A stretch of 64,000 nucleotides of DNA. Origin: Deltaproteobacteria bacterium. Its GTDB lineage: Bacteria > Desulfobacterota > DSM-4660 > Desulfatiglandales > HGW-15. Location: contig JAFDHB010000001.1 in the NCBI GenBank assembly GCA_019308985.1, positions 28,175 through 92,174 on the forward strand. Direction: 5' to 3'. This document shows positions 1 to 8,671 of this stretch, piece by piece. Below the pieces are notes generated by a model. The model searched no databases and was not told where the DNA came from. It worked only from the letters and a program-made list of their open reading frames with translations. Positions within the stretch are counted from its first letter, which is position 1, and every line of letters starts with the position of its first letter. The position numbers were made by a program, and so were the translations under genes.

Positions 1-54
1 GAAATACTCATCTTTCGTCCTGCTAATATGGAGTTCAAATCTTTTGTATGACAT
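1..54 (-). CDS. 5' end of an unknown gene running off the left edge
   Basis: An ATG at 54 (minus strand) opens a frame that stays open for 18 codons to the window edge (MSYKRFELHISR...). An AGGAGG ribosome binding site lies 8 bases upstream, which is the main support. Too little protein is visible to assign a family. Confidence 0.5.
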   Translation of the reverse strand, partial: MSYKRFELHISRTKDEYF

Positions 55-410
55 TTTTAGGTCCTCCTAACGAGGGTTAAAATTTATTGTTGATCGTCAA
101 GACACTTGACCTCCTATCGGAAAACAAGAATGACTTTTTTTGTTCTTATTACTTCATTTTGTTCAATCTGTAACCTAAGCCATCTATTTAGTAAAGCTTT
201 GCATGACGGACAACCCGATCGATAATAGCAGCTACGACCACATTCTTAAAATACCGCTCCTCGTAGCCTCTTCACCTGTTTCCACTTGTACGTGCTCATC
301 CCCGTCACCCTTTCTTCCTCCTTTCATCCTTTTGAAGGAAACAACATATCTCATGTAAGGAGGCAATTTGATACACGATCGAAGGGGTTATTTCTATTTT
401 ATGGTCCAAA
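55..410. other. intergenic stretch without a recognisable gene
   Basis: AT-rich spacer between the anti-sigma gene and the gene at the left edge. On the minus strand a TTGACG-like -35 sequence near 90-97 could drive the partial gene at 1-54, but no convincing -10 goes with it. I see no RNA gene or open frame of note. Confidence 0.4.
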
Positions 411-1226
411 TTAATAATCCTTGCCTAGTTTCCTCCGCAGGTCCAAGAGAACCTCTGCTTTCTTGCCACTAACGTCATTAATCTCGATTAGAAAAGTCCC
501 TTCGTCCCATTCACCAAGCTCTACTATTCCGTTCACAGGGGTCGTCTCAGTAATAGATGACTGGGTATTTTCAGGTCGAAAAGATATGTCCAACCCGCTT
601 ATTCCTCTCTTTTCTTTCTTCAAAGTAGTATGATAGGCAAATAGTGAGACAGCGTGTTTACCTATCTCGGTATGATCAACCCTTAGATCTATTGAAAGAT
701 CTTCGTTCACGCTTTGGCTCATCACCACAAATTTTCGCTCGTACTCTCGTTTTGGCCCTCTTAATTTTGCAAAAGCGAGTTCCCTGCCTTGAAATACCTC
801 ACCAGTAGCTTCCAGAACTTCGATTGTATTTCTTATAAACCTCACGGCCAATTTATAGAAGGGTTCTATTGTTGAGGGTTTTTCATCCTTTTTCATAATG
901 GCGTCTTCCATTCTCCCTAACAGTGAGAGTTCATTAGCACAATCATCACAATGCAGTATATGAGCTCCTACATGCGCCGCGGTTTCTTTATCTAGATCAT
1001 CTCCAGCATATAAAGAAAGAATTAAGGAGGAAGGACAGGGTTCTTTTTCGGGCTCCGGCAAATCTTTCATTGCTTGCTTTAAGCCTCGAATGAAATCCAG
1101 ATACTCTCGACAAACTGAACATTCTCTAAGATGCTGTTCTATCTTGACTCGCTCCCCGGCTTTTAGTTTGCCGTTAGAAAGAAGAGGTAGTTCTTCTTTC
1201 GGACAGGAGTGCTCTATTTTACTCAT
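411..1226 (-). CDS. anti-sigma factor-like protein with two zinc-binding (zf-HC2/ZAS) motifs
   Basis: 271 residues. Two Hx3Cx2C zinc-binding motifs of the ZAS anti-sigma type are visible: HLRECSVC at residues 32-39 and HILHCDDC at 89-96. The rest, from about 120 on, is a beta-rich region with no recognised family and no membrane segment, so it should be cytoplasmic. ZAS domains bind and hold a cognate sigma factor; the gene starts 13 bases after the stop of the sigma-like gene at 1240-1926, the usual order for such a pair. AAGGA precedes the ATG. Duplication of the zinc motif and the long C-terminal extension are unusual; the latter may be the sensing part. Confidence 0.75.
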   Translation of the reverse strand: MSKIEHSCPKEELPLLSNGKLKAGERVKIEQHLRECSVCREYLDFIRGLKQAMKDLPEPEKEPCPSSLILSLYAGDDLDKETAAHVGAHILHCDDCANELSLLGRMEDAIMKKDEKPSTIEPFYKLAVRFIRNTIEVLEATGEVFQGRELAFAKLRGPKREYERKFVVMSQSVNEDLSIDLRVDHTEIGKHAVSLFAYHTTLKKEKRGISGLDISFRPENTQSSITETTPVNGIVELGEWDEGTFLIEINDVSGKKAEVLLDLRRKLGKDY

Positions 1227-1239
1227 GGCTTTATCCTTC

Positions 1240-1926
1240 CTATAATTGACCCATGTCTGTTATCTTGAATTTTTGGGCTAGAATAAATTTCAACGAGAGC
1301 AAGTCAGCATGCAGGTATCGATAAATCGTCCTCTCATCCTTGCCAAATTGCTGGGCTATGATACGTCGATCCAATTCATGCCAATAAGCCAATTTTATGA
1401 TTCTAGCACTTTTCGCTTCTTTTTCCCCTTTTTGCGCATAGATAGTTAGAGCCGTGGATATGACATGTTTTCTGTCTATCTTTTCCAGGTGGTCCGACGG
1501 GTCCTCGTCACAATAATGCCCAGAGCGAAAATATAGAAGTTCTAAGACGTCATTTTCTGTATCATTGCCTCCTGGTTTCATAAATTGAGTTACAGGTCTT
1601 TCCTTAGCCCGATGAGAGGCGGTCCTCAGCTCGTCGATCAAACAGCTACGAACTATAACTCCTAGGAAGTGCTCGAAAGGCTTATCACGTCGATAGGTAC
1701 TGACATATCTTAACAGTTTTTGCTGTATCTGTTGTTTGACTTCCTTGAGTAAATCTTTTTTGTCTCTGTCCTCTGGCATATACCGTTTCATCCCTCTAAG
1801 CATTTTATCAACAGTACTCTCGTATTGGTGCCACAGTTCTCCAAAGAGTTGCCCACGAGCATTTGGGTCTTTTATATTCATTATCTTACTGATAAGTTCT
1901 TGTTTTGAAAGTTCGGGTGTCGGCAT
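1240..1926 (-). CDS. sigma-70 family (ECF-like) RNA polymerase sigma factor
   Basis: 228 residues. A region-2-like helix lies at about 60-110 (FEHFLGVIVRSCLIDELR), and a C-terminal HTH with the form LAYWHELDRRIIAQQFGKDERTIYRYL fits region 4 binding the -35 element. The linker contains an acidic segment (NDTENDVLELL). Length is slightly above usual for ECF sigmas. It is immediately followed by the zinc-finger anti-sigma gene and is likely co-transcribed and inhibited by it. Target promoters cannot be read from this window. Confidence 0.72.
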   Translation of the reverse strand: MPTPELSKQELISKIMNIKDPNARGQLFGELWHQYESTVDKMLRGMKRYMPEDRDKKDLLKEVKQQIQQKLLRYVSTYRRDKPFEHFLGVIVRSCLIDELRTASHRAKERPVTQFMKPGGNDTENDVLELLYFRSGHYCDEDPSDHLEKIDRKHVISTALTIYAQKGEKEAKSARIIKLAYWHELDRRIIAQQFGKDERTIYRYLHADLLSLKFILAQKFKITDMGQL

Positions 1927-2310
1927 TTCTTATAATATTTCAGGCCAACCTGGACAAAATCTATCAGTTGAATCTTACACAATTTTGAACAAATCCCCTG
2001 CAAAATTCAAGTAATAACAGTTTCAAAAAACAACCTTGTCTCGCATGAAAACGATGAGGAATAGAATGAGGAAAGAATGTAACTCTGTGAACTGAAGCTA
2101 AAACTAGTATTTTTGCAAATATCATACCTTCCTCAAAAACAAGGGCTACCTAAAGTCGCATCTGATCATAATCCTTCCCGCGCCAGACCTCTTCTAGGAA
2201 ATATTCCTAATTCCAAGCAGTTTTGCTTCCCCCTTTTCCGGGCCTCGTGGGCATGTTGCCAGGATAGTCCAGTTTATTGATCTTCGGGCAATAAAGAGGC
2301 GCCATCAAAA

Positions 2311-2350
2311 TGCACAATTCTCTGTGCATGATGCACAGATTCTTGTGCAT
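2311..2350 (+). repeat. 40-bp structured repeat, copy A
   Basis: Two back-to-back dyads of TGCACA...TGTGCA (2311-2328 and 2332-2349), together framed by TGCACAA at the left and TTGTGCAT at the right. Copies B (3567), C (10639) and D (22615) have the same length and architecture. It sits 76 bp upstream of a sigma-54-like element and 141 bp upstream of the acyltransferase start, so it may be an activator binding site. Confidence 0.8.
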
Positions 2351-2412
2351 CTCGGAGAAAAGGAAATGAATCCGGTTCACTATTTTGCCAATCACATTGA
2401 ACAATTAGGCAA

Positions 2413-2429
2413 TGCCAACGGTGTTGGCA
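2413..2429. promoter_or_regulatory. perfect inverted repeat upstream of the acyltransferase gene
   Basis: TGCCAAC-ggt-GTTGGCA, 7-bp perfect arms, overlapping the -24 part of the sigma-54-like element. Position and symmetry fit an operator, but the overlap could be chance since the -24 box supplies half of it. Confidence 0.4.
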
Positions 2430-2440
2430 TGATTATTGGG
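2424..2440 (+). promoter_or_regulatory. sigma-54 -24/-12-like promoter element
   Basis: TTGGCAT-N5-TTGG compared with the consensus TTGGCAC-N5-TTGC, with correct GG-to-G spacing. It predicts a transcript start near 2451, about 40 bases before the acyltransferase ATG. The intergenic region 1927-2491 holds nothing else beyond this, the inverted repeat and copy A of the 40-bp repeat. Confidence 0.5.
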
Positions 2441-2491
2441 AATAAAATCAATTGATTAAAGAAAACTGTCAGGAAAGGAGGTAAATGGGCA

Positions 2492-3454
2492 ATGAAGACA
2501 AAACTAAGTTATTTCTTGCAGTTAAAACCCAATATTTTTCTCTACCAGAGATTGGGCTGGAGAATTGCTTTCTATTACATGCTGTTCCTCGGCCACCTGT
2601 ATTTTTTCCTTAACAGAAAAGAAAAATGGAAGATCACCAAATCACTTGAAGGCCTATATGGAGATAACAAAGGCAGTGATGAGATCAAGGCCATTACAAA
2701 GAGGGTTTTCCTCGGGATTCTGTCTCATTATTACGAAAAGGTTTTCAATGCCTATGTAAAGATCGAAGAATTGAAATCTTTTTTCAATAGTAGCATTGAG
2801 GCAAACTCTCTTATCAAGCTCGATAAGGCCTTGAAGCAAGGAAAGGGGGTCCTGTTTGTGACCGGGCATTACGGAGGAATAGAATATATCCCTATTTTCC
2901 TTGCCCTAAAGCATTACCCAATATCGGTCGTGGCCAAATTTGCCACTGAGCAATTAAAGAGCACCCTGTATGAAAGAACAAAGGATCTGGGATTAAAGAT
3001 CATTGATGCCAACCAGCAAAGCTCGATATTGGGCGCTATAATTCAAGAGCTTAGATCGAACCGGATCGTGTTCTTTGAATGCGACGAGATTGAAGAGTGG
3101 AAGCCCTCCCAGAAGGAAAGGATGTTCTTTTTGAGGAAAATGGTAGGGGTGGACAGAACGATTTCCATCATCCAGAAGAGAACCAGGGCCGAGATTATCT
3201 TTGGAATCCTGCATAGGTACAGTATCAGGAAGTACAGATTAATAGTAAGAAACTGGCAGGACATGGTATCCGTAATGAGCGATGTCCCTCCTTCAATAGG
3301 AGCAGTCCTCTTGAGATACCTTGAGCGGTATATCTATTCCTACCCGGAAGAGTGGTACCAGTGGAAAAACTTTGCAGCAATAGGAACGCCCACTCCCGCT
3401 TATAGGAAAATGCCAGGTGCAGTGCCTGTTCTTCCAAGGCCGGTTTTGTCTTAA
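2492..3454 (+). CDS. LpxL/HtrB-like lipid acyltransferase
   Basis: 320 residues. The Hx4E acyltransferase motif is visible as HYGGIE (H126, E131), following a hydrophobic N-terminal segment (25-42) that should anchor the protein to the inner membrane. The family transfers acyl chains to lipid A precursors or related glycolipids. The body (VVAKFATEQLKSTLYER, VFFECDE) fits the lysophospholipid acyltransferase superfamily of bacterial lipid A enzymes. AGGAAAGGAGG precedes the ATG. It is a single gene with its own sigma-54-like promoter and 40-bp repeat upstream. The C-terminus (YPEEWYQWKNF) is typical of the LpxL family. The substrate is unknown. Confidence 0.75.
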   Translation: MKTKLSYFLQLKPNIFLYQRLGWRIAFYYMLFLGHLYFFLNRKEKWKITKSLEGLYGDNKGSDEIKAITKRVFLGILSHYYEKVFNAYVKIEELKSFFNSSIEANSLIKLDKALKQGKGVLFVTGHYGGIEYIPIFLALKHYPISVVAKFATEQLKSTLYERTKDLGLKIIDANQQSSILGAIIQELRSNRIVFFECDEIEEWKPSQKERMFFLRKMVGVDRTISIIQKRTRAEIIFGILHRYSIRKYRLIVRNWQDMVSVMSDVPPSIGAVLLRYLERYIYSYPEEWYQWKNFAAIGTPTPAYRKMPGAVPVLPRPVLS

Positions 3455-3566
3455 CGGGATATAAATAAGTAAATAAACAAAAAAGGACTCCTTTCTTTGA
3501 TTTTTGAGCTGTTTTTTCGGAATGGTAATGCTTCGTTAAGAGATATTCGGGCGAGAATTGGAAAAA

Positions 3567-3606
3567 TGCACAATTCTCTGTGCACGATGCACAATAATTT
3601 GTGCAT
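3567..3606 (+). repeat. 40-bp structured repeat, copy B
   Basis: The first 18 bases match copy A exactly; the right half varies but keeps TGCACA...TTGTGCAT. It lies between the acyltransferase and the PAS-LuxR gene, 160 bp upstream of a sigma-54-like element. Nothing else recognisable occupies 3455-3809. Confidence 0.8.
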
Positions 3607-3763
3607 TTTGACAAGGCCTGCTGGCCGGAACATTCGCTTTTCATCCCGGGTTGCCTAAAGGCTCTTGTCCCTATATTTCTGAAAGCCTTGTCATGCAATG
3701 TTTCAAGGGCGTGACACAAAGTTTTAGTCAGCTTCGCTAAATTTCATTTTGACCAAATAGCTT

Positions 3764-3780
3764 CTGGCATAATAATTGAT
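3764..3780 (+). promoter_or_regulatory. sigma-54 -24/-12-like promoter element
   Basis: CTGGCAT-N5-TTGA with the correct 11-base step from the second G of the -24 box to the G of the -12 box. Predicted transcript start near 3791, a 19-base leader to the ATG at 3810. The -12 C is replaced by A, as in the site at 22837. Confidence 0.5.
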
Positions 3781-3809
3781 ATTAATATTTCAAAGAAGAG
3801 GCTAAGCAA

Positions 3810-6014
3810 ATGGCTCCGAGACCTTCCAACAATGGGAACTTGGAACAAAGGGATAAGAAAATAGAAAAGCAAACCTCTGAGCGAAGAGCTATTGCAGGTA
3901 CATTAAATGAAAGTGAAAAGATTGCCCAGATACTTTTGAATGCCGAGACTCATTCTGCGATTTTGATAGATCCCTTTGGGAAAATCTTGGCAATAAACAA
4001 GAAAGCAGCAAACCGGCTCGGTGGGAGCCCGGAAGATCTCATCTCCAAAAGACTGACTGATTTCCTATCCCCTGAAATTAGAAAGTTCAGAAAGGCCCAG
4101 GCCTTTGAAGTCATTCGTACAGGCCAGCCTATCCACTTTGAAGACAATGCAGAAGATGGAGTTTATGAACGTCACATTCATCCAATCTTTGATGATGACG
4201 GAAAGATAAGTAAACTGGCTATTTTTTCCAGGGACATCACTGAACGTAAGATTGTTGAAAATGCTTTCAAGGAAGACCGAGGAAAGTTGGAAAGAGAGGT
4301 CAAAAAAAGAACCTCTGAGCTTGTCAAAATGAATAAGCGACTAAGACAAGAGATAGAGGAACGCAAGCGGGCCGAGAAAGCCCTCCGCGAGAGTGAGGAG
4401 AGGTTCCGAAGTATAAGTGCTTCTGCTCAGGACGGTATCGTCATGATGGATAGTAAAGGAAATATTACCTATTGGAACGAGGCTGCTGAAAGGATATTCG
4501 GTTATACCAAAGAAGAAGTAATAGGCAAGGAAGCGCACATCGTTCTTATACCTGAGAGATACCACGAAACCTATAAAAAGGGATTCAGCAGGTTTAGGGA
4601 GACAGGACATGGTCCTTTGATTAAGAAAACGCTTGAATTATCGGCTATTAGAAAAAATGGCGTCGAATTTCCAATAGAACTTTCTGTTTCTGCTATAAAA
4701 ATACGAGGCAAATGGTATTCAACAGGAATAGTAAGGGACATCACCGACCGCAAAAGAGCGGAGGAAGCCCTCCGTGAGAGTGAGGAGAAGTTTCGTCTCC
4801 TCGCCGAGAATTCAACGGATATCATATATACCCTTGACATTAAGAGTGAACGGTTTACCTACATATCACCCTCAGTGGTAAGAATTCTAGGATATACCAG
4901 AGAAGAAGCCTTATCCTTGCAACCAAAGGACATATTGACCCCTAAATCATACCAGTACCAATTGGAAGATCTTTATCGAACACTGGAGGATCCAGCTAAT
5001 GCAGTGCATGTCTCAAAAATCTTGGAACTGGAAATGCTACATAAAGACGGCTCAATAGTTTGGGGGGAAGTGCATGCCAGGATCATCGAAGATGCTGCTG
5101 GGCAGCCAGGAAGCATAATTGGAGTCTGTCGAGATATCACCGAGCGAAAGCGGATTGAAAAGAAGCTAAGGGAGGGCAGAAAAATCTACCGGGCTCTGAT
5201 TGAGGATATGCCGGCCCTTGTCTGCCGTTTCCTTCCGGATGGGACCCTGACTTTTGTCAATAGGGCCTATTGCCAGTATTTTGAAAAAGACCGAGAAGAG
5301 CTTGTGGGGCAGAATTTTTTCCTATTCATTCCTAATGAGGACCAGGAAAAAGTCCGAAGCTATATCAAATCCCTCTCTCAAGAGACGCCGGTAATATCTT
5401 ACGAACACCAAGTTATTTGGCCCAACGGAGAAATACGATGGCAGCAGTGGACGGACCGGGCTCTTTTTGATGAGAAGGGCAGACTGGAGCAATATCAGGC
5501 AATCGGCCAGGATATCACCAGACAAAAGCAGATCGAATTTGCCCTCAAGGAAAAAGAGAAAAAACTGATCCAGCAGGCTCAAAATCTCGAAGAAGTCAAC
5601 ACGGCATTGAAGGTGCTCCTTGAACACCGTGATCGAGAAAAGAAAGAACTCGAAGAAAACATATTCTTGAACATCAAGAAATTGGTTCTTCCTTACCTGG
5701 AAAAGCTTGAAGACGGGTACCGAAATAATAAGAATCATGTCTATCTCGATATTATCAGATCAAACCTGGAAGACCTTGTCTCTCCTTTTGCAAAGGCCCT
5801 ATCTTCTGGACACCTAGTTCTCTCCCCAACAGAGTTACAAATCGCAGACCTTATCAAGCAGGGAAAAACAAGCAAGGAGATTGCTTCACTACTCAACGTG
5901 TCTTCAAAGGCGGTTGAATTTCACAGGGGGAACATAAGGAAGAAGCTTGGACTACTGAAAAAGAAAATCAATCTAAGGTCCTATCTTCAGTCCTTCAGCA
6001 GGTCAAATGCCTAG
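3810..6014 (+). CDS. multi-PAS sensor protein with C-terminal LuxR-type DNA-binding domain
   Basis: 734 residues. Four PAS/PAC units are readable, each closing with a DITxRK-type PAC end (about 40-150, 190-320, 325-450, 455-590). Coiled-coil linkers follow the first PAS (REVKKRTSELVKMNK) and the last one. The C-terminus (about 665-725) is a LuxR/GerE HTH: LSPTELQIADLIKQGKTSKEIA then VSSKAVEFHRGNIRKKLGL. There is no membrane segment and no histidine kinase domain, so it should be a cytoplasmic sensor that binds DNA directly. AGAGG precedes the ATG. The ligand is unknown. It is not a sigma-54 activator: no AAA+ domain. Confidence 0.85.
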   Translation: MAPRPSNNGNLEQRDKKIEKQTSERRAIAGTLNESEKIAQILLNAETHSAILIDPFGKILAINKKAANRLGGSPEDLISKRLTDFLSPEIRKFRKAQAFEVIRTGQPIHFEDNAEDGVYERHIHPIFDDDGKISKLAIFSRDITERKIVENAFKEDRGKLEREVKKRTSELVKMNKRLRQEIEERKRAEKALRESEERFRSISASAQDGIVMMDSKGNITYWNEAAERIFGYTKEEVIGKEAHIVLIPERYHETYKKGFSRFRETGHGPLIKKTLELSAIRKNGVEFPIELSVSAIKIRGKWYSTGIVRDITDRKRAEEALRESEEKFRLLAENSTDIIYTLDIKSERFTYISPSVVRILGYTREEALSLQPKDILTPKSYQYQLEDLYRTLEDPANAVHVSKILELEMLHKDGSIVWGEVHARIIEDAAGQPGSIIGVCRDITERKRIEKKLREGRKIYRALIEDMPALVCRFLPDGTLTFVNRAYCQYFEKDREELVGQNFFLFIPNEDQEKVRSYIKSLSQETPVISYEHQVIWPNGEIRWQQWTDRALFDEKGRLEQYQAIGQDITRQKQIEFALKEKEKKLIQQAQNLEEVNTALKVLLEHRDREKKELEENIFLNIKKLVLPYLEKLEDGYRNNKNHVYLDIIRSNLEDLVSPFAKALSSGHLVLSPTELQIADLIKQGKTSKEIASLLNVSSKAVEFHRGNIRKKLGLLKKKINLRSYLQSFSRSNA

Positions 6015-6094
6015 GTACTCCCTAGTATTCCCCTGGTGATCATTTGGTATCGAATTGAAGCGTTTTCCTTGGTATGATTATATTGAGTCTACTT

Positions 6095-6177
6095 AGGGTA
6101 CATAAACCATAACTATGGTTCGTTCCATTGACTCGGGGCTGTCTTTGAGGAAGGCACAGGATCTATTTGTACCCTAG
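6095..6177. promoter_or_regulatory. nested inverted repeats upstream of the first FHA-GAF gene
   Basis: TAGGGTACA at 6095-6103 and its exact complement TGTACCCTA at 6169-6177 bracket a second palindrome, AACCATA-ac-TATGGTT (6106-6121). The group ends 52 bases before the start of the gene at 6230. It could be an operator pair or a structured leader; no -35/-10 pair was convincing. Confidence 0.4.
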
Positions 6178-6229
6178 ATACATTTCCTGAAATATATTTT
6201 ATTGGTATTGTTAACCAATCTAATAGACC

Positions 6230-7129
6230 ATGACAAAACTATATATCCTGGCAGGCCCGGATAAAGGACGCTCTTATGAAATGGGAGATGTCCCTGTTTC
6301 TATCGGGCGTTCTCACCACAATGATGTCCAAATAAAGGACCTCGCCATATCTCGCCGGCATTTAGAAATCATCCGCCGAGAAGGGAAATATTTCATCAAG
6401 GATTTGAAGAGCAAGAATGGTACCTTTGTCAATGGTAAGCGGATAAGACCTGGTCTGGAATGTGAAATAAGGAAGGCGGCCTCTATTGTCATTGGCATGA
6501 GCGTGATCTCCTTGGGAGAACAATGCCTGGAGCATGTTCTGCCTTTCCTTGAAGCAATCGGAGTTTCTGAAGGGCTCAGCGAGAATAGCGGATTATTCCG
6601 ACAGCATGGTACCATGACTACTCAGAAGATTATGGAGCTTTTCTATAAAGTGCCTGAGATCTTGACCAAGGAGTTGGACCTTGATTTCATCCTAGATCAG
6701 CTTCTCAATTGCATTTTCGAATTTCTCGGAAGCGTTGACAGGGCGGTCATTATTCTGATTGATCCCAAGACCAAGGCTTTTCAGAAAGTAAAAACCAGGA
6801 TGAAAGAATCCTCCAGTAGTGAACGTCCAACAGCATATAACGTGGATGTCATTGATACAGTTATATCCAGGGGGCAAGGAATCCTGTTCCCAGATCCCGA
6901 TGCTAAAAGTACAGAGGAGGAAGAATCCTTTGAAGAAACCTTGAAACTTTCAAATATCGAGTCCGTCATATGCGTCCCTATAATCATCGACTCCCAGATT
7001 AGAGGAATCATCTATATGGATTCTCTCGAAGAGCCTTACGGGTTTAGAAAACAAGACTTTACCCTCTTTGAAGATTTAGCAGGACTGGCCGCCCTGAGTA
7101 TAGATAGTGCGCTTCTTTTTCATCCATAG
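6230..7129 (+). CDS. FHA-GAF signalling protein (paralogue 1)
   Basis: 299 residues. FHA domain at about 1-95 with the phosphopeptide-binding signatures IGRSHHND, SRRHLEI and KNGTFVNGKRI; GAF domain at about 140-297 (DFILDQLLNCIFEFL ... SVICVPIIIDSQIRGIIYMDS). FHA domains bind phosphothreonine, GAF domains bind small ligands. It is the first of three paralogues (also 7249 and 9335) sharing start sequence and domain order. No output domain is present, so the protein probably acts through partners. The kinase that would supply the phosphothreonine is not in this window. Confidence 0.85.
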   Translation: MTKLYILAGPDKGRSYEMGDVPVSIGRSHHNDVQIKDLAISRRHLEIIRREGKYFIKDLKSKNGTFVNGKRIRPGLECEIRKAASIVIGMSVISLGEQCLEHVLPFLEAIGVSEGLSENSGLFRQHGTMTTQKIMELFYKVPEILTKELDLDFILDQLLNCIFEFLGSVDRAVIILIDPKTKAFQKVKTRMKESSSSERPTAYNVDVIDTVISRGQGILFPDPDAKSTEEEESFEETLKLSNIESVICVPIIIDSQIRGIIYMDSLEEPYGFRKQDFTLFEDLAGLAALSIDSALLFHP

Positions 7130-7248
7130 AAATAGGAAGGGCTTCGACAGTCTTGCGAAAGAGAAATCGATAAAGGGGACGGTTAAAAGGCTTAGATGGA
7201 CATATCTTTTCTAACGGAATGCAAGAAAGGGCCTCGAAAGGAGCCAAA

Positions 7249-8172
7249 ATGACCAGGCTTTATATTTTGAACGGCCCCGAGGCAGGACGATCATTTGAGA
7301 TTAAGGATGGCGTCACCTATGTCGGAAGGTCTCTCGATAATGATATAAGAATCGATGATAAGACTGTATCCCGAAGGCATCTCAAGATCTCCAAGCATGG
7401 AAACAGGTGTTTTATTGCGGACCGGAAGAGTCGAAACGGCACCTTCTATTCCGGTAGTTACATGACCCCTGGCATTGAAATCCAGGTCAAAGAATGCACC
7501 CCGATAGTTATCGGCATGAGCGTAATCTGCCTGGGTGAGGGATGCGATGAGAAGATAATGCCAGCCCTTGAATCGACCGGGCTTGCCTCGGAAACCGGGG
7601 ACCAGAGCGGAATCTTTTTGGTTCATAGAGAAAAGACTAATCAGAAGAAGCTGGAATTGATCCACAAGGTGGCTGAGGCTTTATCGGGAAATCTCTCCAT
7701 TAACGAAGCCCTTGAAAAGATACTTGAGTACGCACTTGACCTTCTCAAGGTTATTGACAAGGCCGTTTTTGTTCTTGTTGACCCTGAGACTAAAAAGATT
7801 CTAGATGTCATTTCCAAATCCAGCAGATCTCTGGCTGGCGACAAAAGAGTATACTGCCCGGATGTGGTCAAACGTGTCATAGAAGAGAGAAAACCGATTG
7901 TGGTTTCCGATGTTCAAAGCGCCCAGCCTGATGAGATTGCGGAAACGCTCAAAATAATGAGAATTGAATCTGTCATATGTGTACCCTTGATCAGTGACTC
8001 TCAGATTATGGGGGTTATTTACATTGAATCAAGGCAAAGCCCATTGAAATTTGCCAAAGAGGACATTTCCCTCTTTGTCGATATATGCAAGAGAACTGCC
8101 AGTGCCTTGGAAACGATGCGGTTTGCCTTTAATTCGACCTCTATAGGAGGGAGTATTCCTTCCAAGAAATGA
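7249..8172 (+). CDS. FHA-GAF signalling protein (paralogue 2)
   Basis: 307 residues from the ATG at 7249, chosen because AAAGGAG lies 6 bases upstream and because the sequence MTRLYILNGP matches the starts of paralogues 1 and 3; an in-frame upstream ATG at 7219 is possible. FHA (1-95: YVGRSLDND, SRRHLKI, RNGTFYSG) then GAF (about 145-300: ESVICVPLISDSQIMGVIYIES). Separated by 119 bases from paralogue 1 and followed by the response-regulator remnant. Confidence 0.85.
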   Translation: MTRLYILNGPEAGRSFEIKDGVTYVGRSLDNDIRIDDKTVSRRHLKISKHGNRCFIADRKSRNGTFYSGSYMTPGIEIQVKECTPIVIGMSVICLGEGCDEKIMPALESTGLASETGDQSGIFLVHREKTNQKKLELIHKVAEALSGNLSINEALEKILEYALDLLKVIDKAVFVLVDPETKKILDVISKSSRSLAGDKRVYCPDVVKRVIEERKPIVVSDVQSAQPDEIAETLKIMRIESVICVPLISDSQIMGVIYIESRQSPLKFAKEDISLFVDICKRTASALETMRFAFNSTSIGGSIPSKK

Positions 8173-8215
8173 GCGTATTGCTTAAAGATCTATTAGGACA
8201 GAAGTTTGACATTGT

Positions 8216-8594
8216 ATGGCCAGTATATTGGTCGCCGATAATCAGGATCGGATTCGGAGGCTACTGAAGGAATCTCTCCAAAAAAGAGGACATAAAGTGG
8301 AGACCGCGGCCAGCGGAAGAGAAGCCATTGAAAAGGTTAAAGAAAGCCCCGGATCTGATCTTGCTTGATATCATGATGCCGGATATGGATGCCATGGAAG
8401 CGCTGGACACGATCATTGAAATCTCACCGACAACTGAAGTGATTATGGTTTCAGGCTTGTCCTAATATGTTACGAATGGTAAAGCCCCAGCTCGTCTTGA
8501 TTTTGTCACCAGGACAATAGATCTGAAACACTTGGAGCATTTGATAGATATTAAGATCATACGAAGCTCGGCGAATAGAAGTAATAATCATTAG
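8216..8594 (+). pseudogene. broken response-regulator receiver domain
   Basis: From ATG 8216 the frame reads MASILVADNQDRIRRLLKESLQKRGHKVETAASG, a receiver-domain start. A run of four C at 8347-8350 shifts the frame and TGA follows. In the next frame the domain continues as PDLILLDIMMPDMDAMEALD, including the phosphoacceptor aspartate region, to IMVSGLS and a stop at 8463, then LDFVTRTIDLKHLEHLIDI up to 8594. One frameshift plus one stop: inactive unless the sequence is wrong. Confidence 0.75.
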
Positions 8595-8671
8595 TAGGCC
8601 CTGTTTGTTCTCTTTTCTTGGTAAAAGAACGGGGTCACAAAATTACAAGCCAGGAAAAGAAAGGAAAAGCG

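Noticed and set aside
3225..3719. 164-codon minus-strand frame
   Set aside because: Overlaps the end of the acyltransferase gene and the 40-bp repeat copy B; no protein-like pattern.
5322..5738. 138-codon minus-strand frame
   Set aside because: Antisense shadow of the PAS-LuxR gene, Phe/Leu-rich from reversed Lys/Glu codons.
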